Source: Croceifilum oryzae
GTDB taxonomy: Bacteria > Bacillota > Bacilli > Thermoactinomycetales > Thermoactinomycetaceae
Assembly: GCF_030814315.1 (NCBI RefSeq)
Contig: NZ_JAUSUV010000012.1
Span: 23,643 to 87,642 of the forward strand
Reading direction: 5' to 3'
Length of the DNA stretch: 64,000 bases
Of this stretch, positions 26,477 to 34,966 are shown one piece after another. The notes under the pieces are model-generated. The model did no database searches. It had not been told where the DNA came from and saw only the letters and a program-made list of their open reading frames with translations. How positions within the stretch are numbered: the first letter of the stretch is position 1; every line of letters starts with the position of its first letter. The translations under genes and the position numbers were made by a program.

Positions 26477-27082
26477 TTAGGTTTGTTTTTTAATAGTCAT
26501 CTCTTTAATACTGAGCCAAGTACCTTCAACGTAAAGTGCTGGAAGATTGCCTACGCCAAATTTTTCGATAGCCTTTGCCATCAAACCAGCCGCAAATGCA
26601 GCACCGATACTTTTAAAAATTAAACCAGCAGTACCACCAACGCCTGCCCAGCCTAACTCAGCTATTCCTCTGACAACCGATTGACTAAGCCAAACCTGCC
26701 AACCCCACCAGTGTAGCTCATAATCAGTTTTCCCCTCTATCGAAAGAACTGATATCCCACCTCTTGGAGCGACAATAGCATTACCTTCTACTCTTGTCAT
26801 AGGAACTGTCTTTATTCCTTCATTGGCTAGATTGATCGATTGCTTGACAGTCGCCAGATCATTGCTAGAAATTTTCTGTCTGAGCTTATCTTCATTGACT
26901 AGTTTGAATTGCTTGTTCTCAATCTTCACATACGGTTCAACTTTACTCTTGAGAGCTTCAGAGATTTGTCCCATACTATTCACCTGAGCTTGATTTACAG
27001 GTGTAGATTCAGAAGCAAATACTGGTATCGCAGCTGTTGCTAACATAGAAACGGCTACTAAACTAGAAACTATTTTCTTCAT
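26477..27082 (-). CDS. Secreted Trp/Gly-rich protein heading the bacteriocin operon
   Basis: A 201-residue protein with a signal peptide (KKIVSSLVAVSMLATAAIPVFA, cleavage after VFA), a polar middle (about 30-110), and a C-terminal part with HWWGWQVWLSQSVVRG and a Gly/Ala-rich hydrophobic stretch (GWAGVGGTAGLIF, GAAFAAGLMAKAIEKFG). AAGGGAG precedes the ATG at 27082. I do not recognise a family. It is the first gene of the operon. The hydrophobic C-terminus could be a second antimicrobial, a chaperone-like partner or an immunity lipoprotein-like factor. Confidence 0.6.
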   Translation of the reverse strand: MKKIVSSLVAVSMLATAAIPVFASESTPVNQAQVNSMGQISEALKSKVEPYVKIENKQFKLVNEDKLRQKISSNDLATVKQSINLANEGIKTVPMTRVEGNAIVAPRGGISVLSIEGKTDYELHWWGWQVWLSQSVVRGIAELGWAGVGGTAGLIFKSIGAAFAAGLMAKAIEKFGVGNLPALYVEGTWLSIKEMTIKKQT

Positions 27083-27524
27083 GATGTACTCTCCCTTAAA
27101 CAATATATTTATATTTCGCTTATCAAGATTTCACCTAAACAAAGGTCATTCGATTTATTAATTATAAAAATCAAACTATTTTTGTTTGAATGAAACATCT
27201 GATTAAATCGAAATATACGACTAGTATAATACAAGAGGAAAAACTGTCAATGCAAAGATTAAATTTTTTAAGATTTATAATATACCGTTTTTAATAACCA
27301 CCTTAAAATATAACAAGTTTAGGTGCATATATTATCCATTTATTGGTTTAATGGGGGTAAGCAGAATCACTTCTATCACAGCTCCATACCGCTACTACTA
27401 AAGATGTGGACTATCCGTACCACTCATCTACAGCTAGAGTACATACATAATTACAGAGTACATTTCAAGAACGTTATCAAAAATATTGCTCAAAATTGGT
27501 ACTTTATACTGCGTTGGAATAAAT
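27083..27524. other. Regulatory spacer upstream of the bacteriocin operon
   Basis: About 440 bp without a supported gene. It must carry the bacteriocin operon promoter; a TATAAT-like box on the minus strand lies near 27160-27166, next to the inverted repeat TCAAAC-n7-GTTTGA (27171-27189), a possible operator. A + strand 67-codon frame at 27323 has no ribosome site and is not reported as a gene. Confidence 0.45.
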
Positions 27525-27564
27525 AAAAAAGGGCGATGTTCACTAGAATTTGTGAACATCGCCC
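27525..27564 (-). terminator. Terminator after the endolysin gene
   Basis: GGGCGATGTTCAC pairs perfectly with GTGAACATCGCCC over an 8-nt loop; on the minus strand a TTTTTT tract follows. It ends the phage late operon. Confidence 0.88.
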
Positions 27565-27576
27565 CCTTCTACAAAT

Positions 27577-28170
27577 CTATCTCTTTTCCAACCCTAAAGA
27601 TGATGCAACACCTGCGGTAATCGCTTTAGCCAACCCATCAAGAAACTGGCTATCCTTCAAAAGTTTATTCTCTGTAGGATTATCGATAAACAAACATTCC
27701 AGAAGGACTGCACTCATCTTCGTATCCCTAACAACAGCGATTCTACCCCGTGCCGCTTGAATATCAACTTTCTCTGGATTCCCATGAGCCTTAACTCCGT
27801 AGCCCTTTAAGAAGTCCAGCACATTATCATTAATTATCTTTTGTATTCGCTTGGTACGAGTCGGTGCAGGTTGGGCTACATAAGACTCAAATCCAGATCC
27901 CTTTCCTGCATTACAATGCAGAGACAGGAAAAAGTCTGCATTTTTTGCATTGGCGTAGGCAATTCGCTTATGGAGTCCTTCTCTACCAGACGGATAGCCT
28001 GCAGATGTATTCTTGTTTCGAGTCATAGTAGTAACACATGAATAAGCCCCCAAGTGTTGATTCACCAACTCAGCCAGCTTTAATACAACATCCGCCTCTC
28101 TCAATCCATAACCTACAGCTCCTGAATCTTTACCCCCGTGGCCAGCGTCCAGACAGATTAATTTAGTCAT
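27577..28170 (-). CDS. Phage endolysin, N-acetylmuramoyl-L-alanine amidase (Amidase_3)
   Basis: A 197-residue zinc amidase: LDAGHGGKDSGAVG with the first His, GLREADVVLKLAE with the Glu ligand, FLSLHCNAG with the second His, and the catalytic Glu in SAVLLECLFIDN. It cuts the bond between MurNAc and the stem peptide at lysis. No separate wall-binding domain is seen. The ATG at 28170 has GGGAGGTG upstream and overlaps the holin gene by 8 bp. Confidence 0.9.
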   Translation of the reverse strand: MTKLICLDAGHGGKDSGAVGYGLREADVVLKLAELVNQHLGAYSCVTTMTRNKNTSAGYPSGREGLHKRIAYANAKNADFFLSLHCNAGKGSGFESYVAQPAPTRTKRIQKIINDNVLDFLKGYGVKAHGNPEKVDIQAARGRIAVVRDTKMSAVLLECLFIDNPTENKLLKDSQFLDGLAKAITAGVASSLGLEKR

Positions 28171-28390
28171 TCTTTGCACCTCCCTCATCATCTAAAAAGC
28201 CTTGATTTTTAGTGGTGGGATTACTTAGAATTCCAAGCACCACAAGCAAACCAACAATTGAATCGATAACTGTAGTAATAGCCCCCTGATTTACTGGACT
28301 GATGTACACCCCGATAGTCTGCAAAAATAAAAAAACCAACCCTGTTAGGCTGATCCACATTCCACTATTTTTCCAACGATTGTTATCCAT
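28163..28390 (-). CDS. Phage holin
   Basis: A 75-residue protein with a polar start (DNNRWKNSG), two hydrophobic segments (MWISLTGLVFLFLQTIGVY and ITTVIDSIVGLLVVLGIL) and a charged tail with NPTTKNQGFLDDE, typical of the phi-LC3/phage_holin_1 family. The ATG at 28390 has GGAGG upstream. It lies directly before the endolysin gene and forms the membrane lesion at lysis. Confidence 0.85.
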   Translation of the reverse strand: MDNNRWKNSGMWISLTGLVFLFLQTIGVYISPVNQGAITTVIDSIVGLLVVLGILSNPTTKNQGFLDDEGGAKND

Positions 28391-28404
28391 ATATTTATCC
28401 TCCA

Positions 28405-28701
28405 TTAGATTGATTTTCTTATAAACGAAAGCAGTATTGTAATAGCTCCTGTAACCAACGAGCCTGTCACAATCCGCCAAAGCCATACTTGCTGGCTTTC
28501 TATTTTGGAAGCTATGTCATAAGCCTCCTCTGACTTTTTAATCGCTACACGACTTCGCTCTTCCGTCTGTCCAAAGTCCTCCAACTTAGCTTCCATAACG
28601 CTTATGCGAGTAAGAATTTGTTGAGATGTACTTCCAATAGCCTGTATTGACTCATACATCTCTTTGCCAGATATATAGATGCCAGCGTTCTCTTTGTCCA
28701 T
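28405..28701 (-). CDS. XhlA-like hemolysin/holin accessory protein
   Basis: A 98-residue protein: an N-terminal soluble, coiled-coil-like region (about residues 10-70) and one C-terminal transmembrane helix (VTGSLVTGAITILLSFI) with a basic end. This is the XhlA layout, which with the holin and amidase lyses the cell in PBSX. The ATG at 28701 has GGGGGAGG upstream. Confidence 0.72.
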   Translation of the reverse strand: MDKENAGIYISGKEMYESIQAIGSTSQQILTRISVMEAKLEDFGQTEERSRVAIKKSEEAYDIASKIESQQVWLWRIVTGSLVTGAITILLSFIRKSI

Positions 28702-28730
28702 TTCATCACCTCCCCCATGTGGTAGAACAA

Positions 28731-28773
28731 TAAAAAAATCCCACTCTTTGTGAGACTCGGCGTAGAAGGGATT
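28731..28773 (-). terminator. Terminator between tail and lysis genes
   Basis: On the minus strand AATCCC pairs with GGGATT around an internally structured loop and is followed by seven T. It overlaps the stop of the tail gene, so some read-through is needed for lysis genes, or they have their own promoter. Confidence 0.6.
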
Positions 28774-29866
28774 AAACATCCCCTACGATCACTTGATTCT
28801 GTTGTGGATCAACACTTGTTTTACTACTCTTCTTCTCGGTGATCCTGCCTCGGATCGCAAGTTCTGGAGTAAAGCTGTAATCCTTAACAAGTATCTCATC
28901 CCCCAGTCGGCATTGTTGCCCCACTAGTCCTTCTAGTAGGAGAACACTCATCTGATAGGTTACTTTTGGACTACTCCTTCTTTCCAGTTCCTTTACGGTG
29001 TTCTGATAGAGTTCAGCTGGATTCGTAGCCGATTCATCTTTGTACACACCCATGATATGCTTTCCGTTTTTTCCCCACCGTTGTAAGGCTTCGACACTCC
29101 CAACCCAGTCCTCACCTTTTTCATACTTTGAGTTTGTAGGAGGAGTATAGTCTTGAAATGTGAGGATATTTCCATCGCCACCACTATCCCCTTTGCCAAG
29201 TCCAATGAGAGCAGTAATAAGCTCCTTGGTATCCCTCGTCCTCTTTACATCAATCAGATCACGACCATACGAGAAGATCCTCCCTGTGGCTTGTCCTCTT
29301 TTCCGATAGACGTTTACATATTTTCTTGTTAGTCGTAGCCCTTGAAAGTCAGCACGAAACTCTATCTCTGCCTCATATTGATCCATAATTTTGTGGAGCG
29401 CTGCTAGAGAGGTCGGATAGTCCTTAAACACAAAGTCTTGTACACCTACGTACTCAATCGTGCCTAGCTCCCATCCAGTTCCTTGAAGGATGTAGTTCAT
29501 TGCTTGCTCTAACGTCTGGCTCGGAAGAGCGACAGGACGCACAATATTTGCAAGTAGATCCGGAACAGCTGCGTTCTCACAGAAACAATAGAGATCACCC
29601 TTGCTGGTATCGATCAGCTCCTTGATCTGAAACAGTTCCATTTTTCCGTCTAGGTCCGGATATAAAATAAACCCATTTTCCTGTAGGAGAATGGACTTAG
29701 GGTGCTTTGCTGGTACAGTGAATTCGAGTGTTAGAAAGCCATGCTTTAGCTTCTCGATATGCTCATCATCATAATAGGGACAGGCGTTCTCTAGCTGATT
29801 ACTCAACAGTCCGACTGCTTGATAATATGGATCTAACACATAGAGGTAGTCGTTGATTAGAGCCAC
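28772..29866 (-). CDS. Phage minor structural (Tal-like) tail protein
   Basis: A 364-residue tail protein resembling the N-terminal baseplate domain of phage minor structural/Tal proteins (Prophage_tail type): LINDYLYVLDPYYQAVG, TLEFTVPAKHPKSILLQENGF in parts, ILQGTGWELG and SYGRDLIDVKRTRDT. It should cap the tail tip below Dit. Compared with usual Tal proteins it lacks a long C-terminal cell-wall hydrolase. I choose the GTG at 29866, which overlaps the Dit gene end by 10 bp; further upstream codons have no ribosome site. Confidence 0.75.
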   Translation of the reverse strand: MALINDYLYVLDPYYQAVGLLSNQLENACPYYDDEHIEKLKHGFLTLEFTVPAKHPKSILLQENGFILYPDLDGKMELFQIKELIDTSKGDLYCFCENAAVPDLLANIVRPVALPSQTLEQAMNYILQGTGWELGTIEYVGVQDFVFKDYPTSLAALHKIMDQYEAEIEFRADFQGLRLTRKYVNVYRKRGQATGRIFSYGRDLIDVKRTRDTKELITALIGLGKGDSGGDGNILTFQDYTPPTNSKYEKGEDWVGSVEALQRWGKNGKHIMGVYKDESATNPAELYQNTVKELERRSSPKVTYQMSVLLLEGLVGQQCRLGDEILVKDYSFTPELAIRGRITEKKSSKTSVDPQQNQVIVGDV

Positions 29867-31287
29867 CTCTCTTGAAACCTCACTTTCCCGTTTTGAACAA
29901 TAGACGGGGAACATGTAATGACATTCTTTCCTTTTTCTAAGCGAAGAAACTGACTTGACGGCTTCAATGAGCTATAAAAAGGAAAGCCGTTCTTTAGAAT
30001 CCCTCCGCTTGCACAATCAATTAAAAGCTGGTCTCCTGTTTCGAATACATTTGGGGTTTCTTCTTGGATTACATTTTCTTCAAACACTCGAACTAGGTCA
30101 AAGTACGCAGAAGAGTACGGATCATTCTCTCCTCTGGCTCCAACATGGATTTGGATTCCTGCTACTTGAGTCTGGTACAAGGACTCGGCATCAAAATACT
30201 GGTTAGACCATACTTGTGATGTTATGAAGCCGCCTCTAGCGATCTTGAAATTCCACATTTGACCGATTCGGGAAATGGAGATTCTTCCTGAAAAGCGTGA
30301 AAGGAAGAGTCCCTCTAAGTCCTGATTCACAAAATAGTGCCCATCATCTAGAGTCCCAACTCTCGCCTCCATGGTAGGCTTGCTCATAGCGGTCGTAAAA
30401 TTACAGAGAGCCATCTTCCCGATCCGATTGTTGTTTACATCCAGCAAGTAAATTTCAATTCTTCCCACACGTCCTTCATGTCCCTCCATAACGAGTGCTG
30501 TAAATCCCACACGGGCTTCTACAGAAAAATCCTGAAGAGGCTGGGGAAACACCTTAATCTTTGCAGGTCCATGCCAATCTTCACCTTTCCCATAGTCAGC
30601 AACCTTGATTTGCTCTCCATCGGACAAAAAGCTACCTGTTACAATTCCACCGTCCATTGCAATTCCTGACGTCCATTTTGCGATAGAACTCCCATCATCA
30701 TCTATCACGAGCCTTTGTGTAGGAACATTTTCATCTCTGGAATCCATATGGACAGGCTGTCCGAAATATAGGCTTTGTGTTTTATTGATAATGGCAAACT
30801 CGGTTGTAGGAGCTGTGAACTCCATTTCAATCAACGGGGAGGTATCCACTCCACCTTGATTCTCAACCTCCACAGGTCCCGATTGGAAAAGGACTTCTTT
30901 CTTTTTTCCATAGGCATACGGGTCTGTACAGATAAAGGAGATCCGACATTGACCGATACTCAGCAATAGGTTCAAATCGGTATCTCCTGTTAATTTGGCT
31001 AGATAATAGACATCTGGATCGCCTACTAGTTGAAGTGGTTTTGCTTCTGTGTAATAGAGCCACTCCCCGAAGTCTCTCACTTTCTGGAGCAAATCAGAAA
31101 GGCTATCTGCCTCGATGGTAATGTCTGCTGAGATTACCCGATCCTCCAGCTCATTTCCAAAATCCCATGAACCAGCCCGTCCTTTCACCTTGGAGGTGGT
31201 CTGTTTCACACCTGTCAAGATCGGGAGATGAAGGTCTTTGACTACTACAAATGGTGGAAGGTCTTGGTTGTTAAATCGAATAGCCAA
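29857..31287 (-). CDS. Distal tail protein (Dit) with a C-terminal extension
   Basis: A 476-residue protein. The first 130 residues match the Dit/Sipho_tail family (GRAGSWDFGNELEDRVISADI, EWLYYTEAKPLQLVGDPDVYYLAKLTG, then ISFICTDPYAYG). Classical Dit proteins are about 250 residues; the additional domain between about 190 and 410 (VEARVGFTALVMEGHEGR, RFSGRISISRIGQMWNFKI) looks like a beta-sandwich carbohydrate-binding insert, as in evolved Dit proteins. The gene follows the tape measure gene with a 17-bp overlap. Confidence 0.82.
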   Translation of the reverse strand: MAIRFNNQDLPPFVVVKDLHLPILTGVKQTTSKVKGRAGSWDFGNELEDRVISADITIEADSLSDLLQKVRDFGEWLYYTEAKPLQLVGDPDVYYLAKLTGDTDLNLLLSIGQCRISFICTDPYAYGKKKEVLFQSGPVEVENQGGVDTSPLIEMEFTAPTTEFAIINKTQSLYFGQPVHMDSRDENVPTQRLVIDDDGSSIAKWTSGIAMDGGIVTGSFLSDGEQIKVADYGKGEDWHGPAKIKVFPQPLQDFSVEARVGFTALVMEGHEGRVGRIEIYLLDVNNNRIGKMALCNFTTAMSKPTMEARVGTLDDGHYFVNQDLEGLFLSRFSGRISISRIGQMWNFKIARGGFITSQVWSNQYFDAESLYQTQVAGIQIHVGARGENDPYSSAYFDLVRVFEENVIQEETPNVFETGDQLLIDCASGGILKNGFPFYSSLKPSSQFLRLEKGKNVITCSPSIVQNGKVRFQERWL

Positions 31288-34195
31288 ATGACGACATCCC
31301 TCCTGCTCTATTTTGAATGGTTTCTTGTCGTTCTATTTCTTCTCGGAGTACCTTGGCTATTTTTGTGATATCTATTTCTTCTCGAACGACTAGTTGCTCA
31401 ATGTTAATGATGATGTCACCTTGTCCTGTCGATCTCTCTGGCATTTGCTTTGCAATGGTATCAGCAAAGGGTTTCATTCGGTGTCCTGAAAGAGGAACAA
31501 CTGCCTCTAGGCCTGCTTCACCAACCCCGATCACACTAGCTCCATCAAACAGCCCACCTTTTGCATACCAGCCCAGTTTAAATTCAGGATACGGGACAGA
31601 AACTCCACCAATGTTGGCATGAGCGGTATGAACTTTAATGTCAGGAATCCTTGGTCTTGGAATCGATATCTTCATGCTCGCAAAGGCGTTTACAATACTG
31701 CTTATGATCGATTTCAATCGCTCATAGGCACTCTGGATCGGGTTTATAATCGCTGTCCTCACTCCATCCCACACGCTTGAAGCGGTCGAGCGGATGCTAT
31801 TCCATGCGGAAGAGAGCCAACCTACTATGGGCGAAACAACGGATCGGATACCTGATACTGTTCCCGACCATATAGAAGAAGCAAGAGAACTCGTTGAACT
31901 CCACACGCTTGAGGCTGTAGACCGAGTACTGTTCCATATGGACGAAAGCCAACCCACTATAGGAGATATGGCAACACGGATGGCAGAAGAAACACCTGAC
32001 CAAACAGCCGAAGCGACCGACACAAGAGAGAGCCAGATGGAGTTTAGGAAGCCTACTAATGTAGACCAGCTTGCCCGAATCCAGTTCACAATCGTGCTAA
32101 CAATTGGGCTTATGACGGATGAGATAAGATTCCATCCAACTTGGAATAATACTGGAAGTGTCTCTCCAAATAAAATCGAGAAGAAGGTTACTAAGGCTGT
32201 CCACGCCTGTTGGATAAACGTTATAACGGGCATAATATACGGCGAGATCACTTCCCAGAGGCTAGAAAAGAACTGGATAATGGGCTCGGAAATGAAGAGC
32301 CAAAAGCTATACCACCATTCACCGAAGTCATTCCATGCGTCCATAGCCCCTTGTGTAATGGAGTTCCAAAAGGTCGACCACCCTTCACCGAAGTCATTCC
32401 ATGCATCCATCATCCCCTGCGCCATGGAGGCGAAGAAGACATTTAGATCGACTCCGAACTGCTGAAGAATGGCTACAGTCCCCTCCCACATTCCAGAGAA
32501 GAATTCGACAACGACTAGGCAGACGTTTTCCACCACTCTTCCTACATCTTGTAGAGCATTTTCGAAATGTGTCACAGCTCCATCAAAATCACCCGTAAGT
32601 AGAAGGATCAAGCCTGAAATCATATTAGCGGCGGCTGATAGTGCATTGATGATGAGATCGATTAGTGGACCGAGTGCGCTAAACAACCCATTTAGGACAG
32701 GCAGGATCGCTATTAAGGCTGTAACCAGTGTCTCGCCAAACAGTTTAATGATGGGTTGTGATGCTTGCCATAGACGTGCAAGACTCGCTTGGATCGTTTC
32801 GAAGTACGATGAAAACTTGGAAGCTGACGTTGAGAACATCTCTACTGTAGCTGACCATATACCGTCAATAGCTTGCTTAAACCACTCGAACCGGTTGTAC
32901 ATCCAGACAAGCCCTGCGGCGATTGCTCCGACTCCCAATACAACAAGACCTGCTGTAGAAGCAAAAAACGCAAACACTTCCGCTACTGCTGACACAACCA
33001 TCACTAAGGAACCAAACACCATGACAACTAACGGCAAAACGGCTAGTATTCCCATAGCACCTATCAGGAAGAGCTGTTGTTTATCGCTCAATTTACTAAA
33101 CCACTCGGAGAAGGATTGAACCTTCTCAATCACAGCAGGTAGATACTTTTGAGATAGATTCACCAACACATGGCCTAATGGCTCTAGGGCTTCCTGTAGC
33201 TTCCGCCAGTCTGAGGCAAGTTGTACCCAGGGCGAATTTTGAATCGCTTTTGCTACTTCTTCCGCTCTGCCTTTTGTTTCACGCAATCGACTATTCAGGT
33301 TCTTTCCACTCAGGTCTGCTGTGGTATATCCTGCGGCGATCAAATCAAAGGCTTGATTACTTGTGATCTTAAACTTATCCATGATCTCCTTCGCTTGATC
33401 GATGGATTGAACGGCATCGATTCCGAGTGCCTTCGATAGTGCAAGAGCTTGATAGACAGCGTCTTGCAATCGTGTCTCGTTCAGTTTCTGGAACTTTGCC
33501 TTTGCATGACCTGCTACAATCGCCACTTCTTCCACGTCTTTGCCGAGTCCATCTCGGAACACTCGCTTTGCGATAGGAGCCACCTGCTCGATCTGACCTC
33601 GAACACCTCCTAATTTCGCTGTTAGAATGGCCATCATATGAGAGCTGTCTGCAGAAGCCTTGAAAGCCAATGCAGAGATGAGACCGATAGGAGCGGTAAG
33701 ACCTTGCGTAGTGTTATCTGCAAAATCCACCATTCCCTCTCCTACTTCTCTGCCTCGTCTTCCCACTTCTCGAATGCTATGCCCCAGTCTGTTTACTTCT
33801 GATATGGCTTTTCTCACATTGGCATGAATAGAAACGAAATGGTCTCTGGACGCTTCTCTTACTTTTCGAGACAATTCTTCGACTTGGCTCTCCGCCTTCT
33901 CTGTTTGGGCATCAAATCGGATTTCCACACTATGATCTACACCATCCACCGTGTACTGTAGTTGTCTCACATGCGATTCTACTTGTTGAACAGATCGTAC
34001 TACCTTCTGTAAATCTTGAACCGCTTCTTCTGTGTGCATTTCCGGACTCGGTAACTGCTCTATTTTGCGATCTAACTTATCCACCATTTTTACGACATCA
34101 CCAAACGAACGATCTGCCTCGCGAGCTACTTTCGCAAACACAGAGGAAGCATGGTCTACCCCGTCAACGATGATTTGCACAGACTCTTTTGCCAT
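31271..34195 (-). CDS. Tail tape measure protein
   Basis: A 974-residue protein with an N-terminal coiled coil (about 1-150), a middle membrane-like region (FLIGAMGILAVLPLVVMVFG and similar), and Trp/Ser-rich repeats near residues 700-830 (SIWNSTRSTASSVWSSTSSL, SAWNSIRSTASSVWDG). Tape measure proteins set tail length, and this size would predict a tail of roughly 140-150 nm. The gene follows the G/T tail chaperone genes as usual. GGGAGGCGG precedes the ATG. Confidence 0.92.
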   Translation of the reverse strand: MAKESVQIIVDGVDHASSVFAKVAREADRSFGDVVKMVDKLDRKIEQLPSPEMHTEEAVQDLQKVVRSVQQVESHVRQLQYTVDGVDHSVEIRFDAQTEKAESQVEELSRKVREASRDHFVSIHANVRKAISEVNRLGHSIREVGRRGREVGEGMVDFADNTTQGLTAPIGLISALAFKASADSSHMMAILTAKLGGVRGQIEQVAPIAKRVFRDGLGKDVEEVAIVAGHAKAKFQKLNETRLQDAVYQALALSKALGIDAVQSIDQAKEIMDKFKITSNQAFDLIAAGYTTADLSGKNLNSRLRETKGRAEEVAKAIQNSPWVQLASDWRKLQEALEPLGHVLVNLSQKYLPAVIEKVQSFSEWFSKLSDKQQLFLIGAMGILAVLPLVVMVFGSLVMVVSAVAEVFAFFASTAGLVVLGVGAIAAGLVWMYNRFEWFKQAIDGIWSATVEMFSTSASKFSSYFETIQASLARLWQASQPIIKLFGETLVTALIAILPVLNGLFSALGPLIDLIINALSAAANMISGLILLLTGDFDGAVTHFENALQDVGRVVENVCLVVVEFFSGMWEGTVAILQQFGVDLNVFFASMAQGMMDAWNDFGEGWSTFWNSITQGAMDAWNDFGEWWYSFWLFISEPIIQFFSSLWEVISPYIMPVITFIQQAWTALVTFFSILFGETLPVLFQVGWNLISSVISPIVSTIVNWIRASWSTLVGFLNSIWLSLVSVASAVWSGVSSAIRVAISPIVGWLSSIWNSTRSTASSVWSSTSSLASSIWSGTVSGIRSVVSPIVGWLSSAWNSIRSTASSVWDGVRTAIINPIQSAYERLKSIISSIVNAFASMKISIPRPRIPDIKVHTAHANIGGVSVPYPEFKLGWYAKGGLFDGASVIGVGEAGLEAVVPLSGHRMKPFADTIAKQMPERSTGQGDIIINIEQLVVREEIDITKIAKVLREEIERQETIQNRAGGMSSFGYSI

Positions 34196-34199
34196 TCCA

Positions 34200-34391
34200 T
34201 CACCGCCTCCCTACAGGAGTCCGTGCTTGACGCTTCATTCGAGACTCTTCTTGTTTTTGCTCTTCATTCCAATTCAGTACTAGGACTTGCTTTTGTAAGG
34301 GGGTTAAGTCCGCATAGTCACTAGGTCTCATCCCGATATGACGAACGAAGAAATAAAACTCCCTTGCCGCATTACTCTTGGCGAAAGGAGT
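34200..34391 (-). CDS. Tail chaperone T extension, reached by a predicted +1 frameshift
   Basis: A 63-codon frame with no start codon of its own in a useful place, overlapping the last 20 nt of the tail chaperone gene. It encodes NAAREFYFFVRHIGMRPSDY, then ADLTPLQKQVLVLNWNEEQK, the acidic-helical style of gpT extensions. In the overlap, frame 0 reads TCC TTT CGC CAA GAG TAA; the T frame is +1. A slip of Phe-tRNA from TTT to TTC would join them. Most phages use a -1 slip; +1 is known, for example, in Listeria phage PSA. Confidence 0.6.
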   Translation of the reverse strand, partial: TPFAKSNAAREFYFFVRHIGMRPSDYADLTPLQKQVLVLNWNEEQKQEESRMKRQARTPVGRR

Positions 34392-34887
34392 TTAGGTTTT
34401 GCTCGCTTTGTTCTGTTTGTTCGGTTTGCGTAGTCGATTCTTGTTGCTCTACTTTTGGAGTCTGCTCTTGTGGCTCGGTTTGGGTAGAAGAAGTTGATTC
34501 TTGTTTCTTTTTGTTTGCTACTCCTGAAATCTCTAAAATTCGGTTGTATGCCCCTTCGATCCACTCCGCCTTCCAAAGCTGATCGATCATGTCTTCTGTC
34601 CATTCTGGGTCAACCGTTCCGAGAGCGACTGCCTTCAGTTCTGCTTTAGCAGAGTCCCGAATCACATCTGCAGTATTCATTTCCATCTCCTGCGATGACA
34701 TCCGGTCTGATGTACCTACGTTCTTACTATTCATTTTGATAGATGCGGTTTCGACTGCTTGTACCTCTGCTTTCTCAATATGGGTCAATGGACGGATCTC
34801 GATTTGGTAGATTTCTTCATCTACTCGAATCTCGTAGAACTCTCGGTATTTCTTGCCAGCTAGTAATGCAGTTGTTAGTTTATTCAT
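34372..34887 (-). CDS. Tail assembly chaperone G
   Basis: A 171-residue protein placed between the tail tube and tape measure genes, the fixed position of the tail chaperone. The N-terminal part (AGKKYREFYEIRVDEEIYQI, then LTHIEKAEVQAVE) resembles G-type chaperones. The C-terminus is an odd Gln/Glu/Thr-rich linker (TQTEPQEQTPKVEQQESTTQ) running to the stop. AGGAGG precedes the ATG. The T frame overlaps its end in the +1 register. Confidence 0.8.
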   Translation of the reverse strand: MNKLTTALLAGKKYREFYEIRVDEEIYQIEIRPLTHIEKAEVQAVETASIKMNSKNVGTSDRMSSQEMEMNTADVIRDSAKAELKAVALGTVDPEWTEDMIDQLWKAEWIEGAYNRILEISGVANKKKQESTSSTQTEPQEQTPKVEQQESTTQTEQTEQSEQNLNSFRQE

Positions 34888-34966
34888 AGGTATTTCCTCC
34901 TAAAAGTTGGGTTTATTATTTGCTCTCATATACACATACAATGCCTATTAAAAAAGTGTGACGACA

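Noticed and set aside
27323..27526. 67-codon + strand frame in the spacer upstream of the bacteriocin operon
   Set aside because: No ribosome site, AT-driven composition, and it runs into the terminator region of the endolysin gene.
31794..33119. Long + strand frames (223 and 216 codons) opposite the tape measure gene
   Set aside because: They lie antisense to a well-supported 974-residue gene, have no ribosome sites, and their composition mirrors the Trp/Ser repeats of the gene on the other strand.
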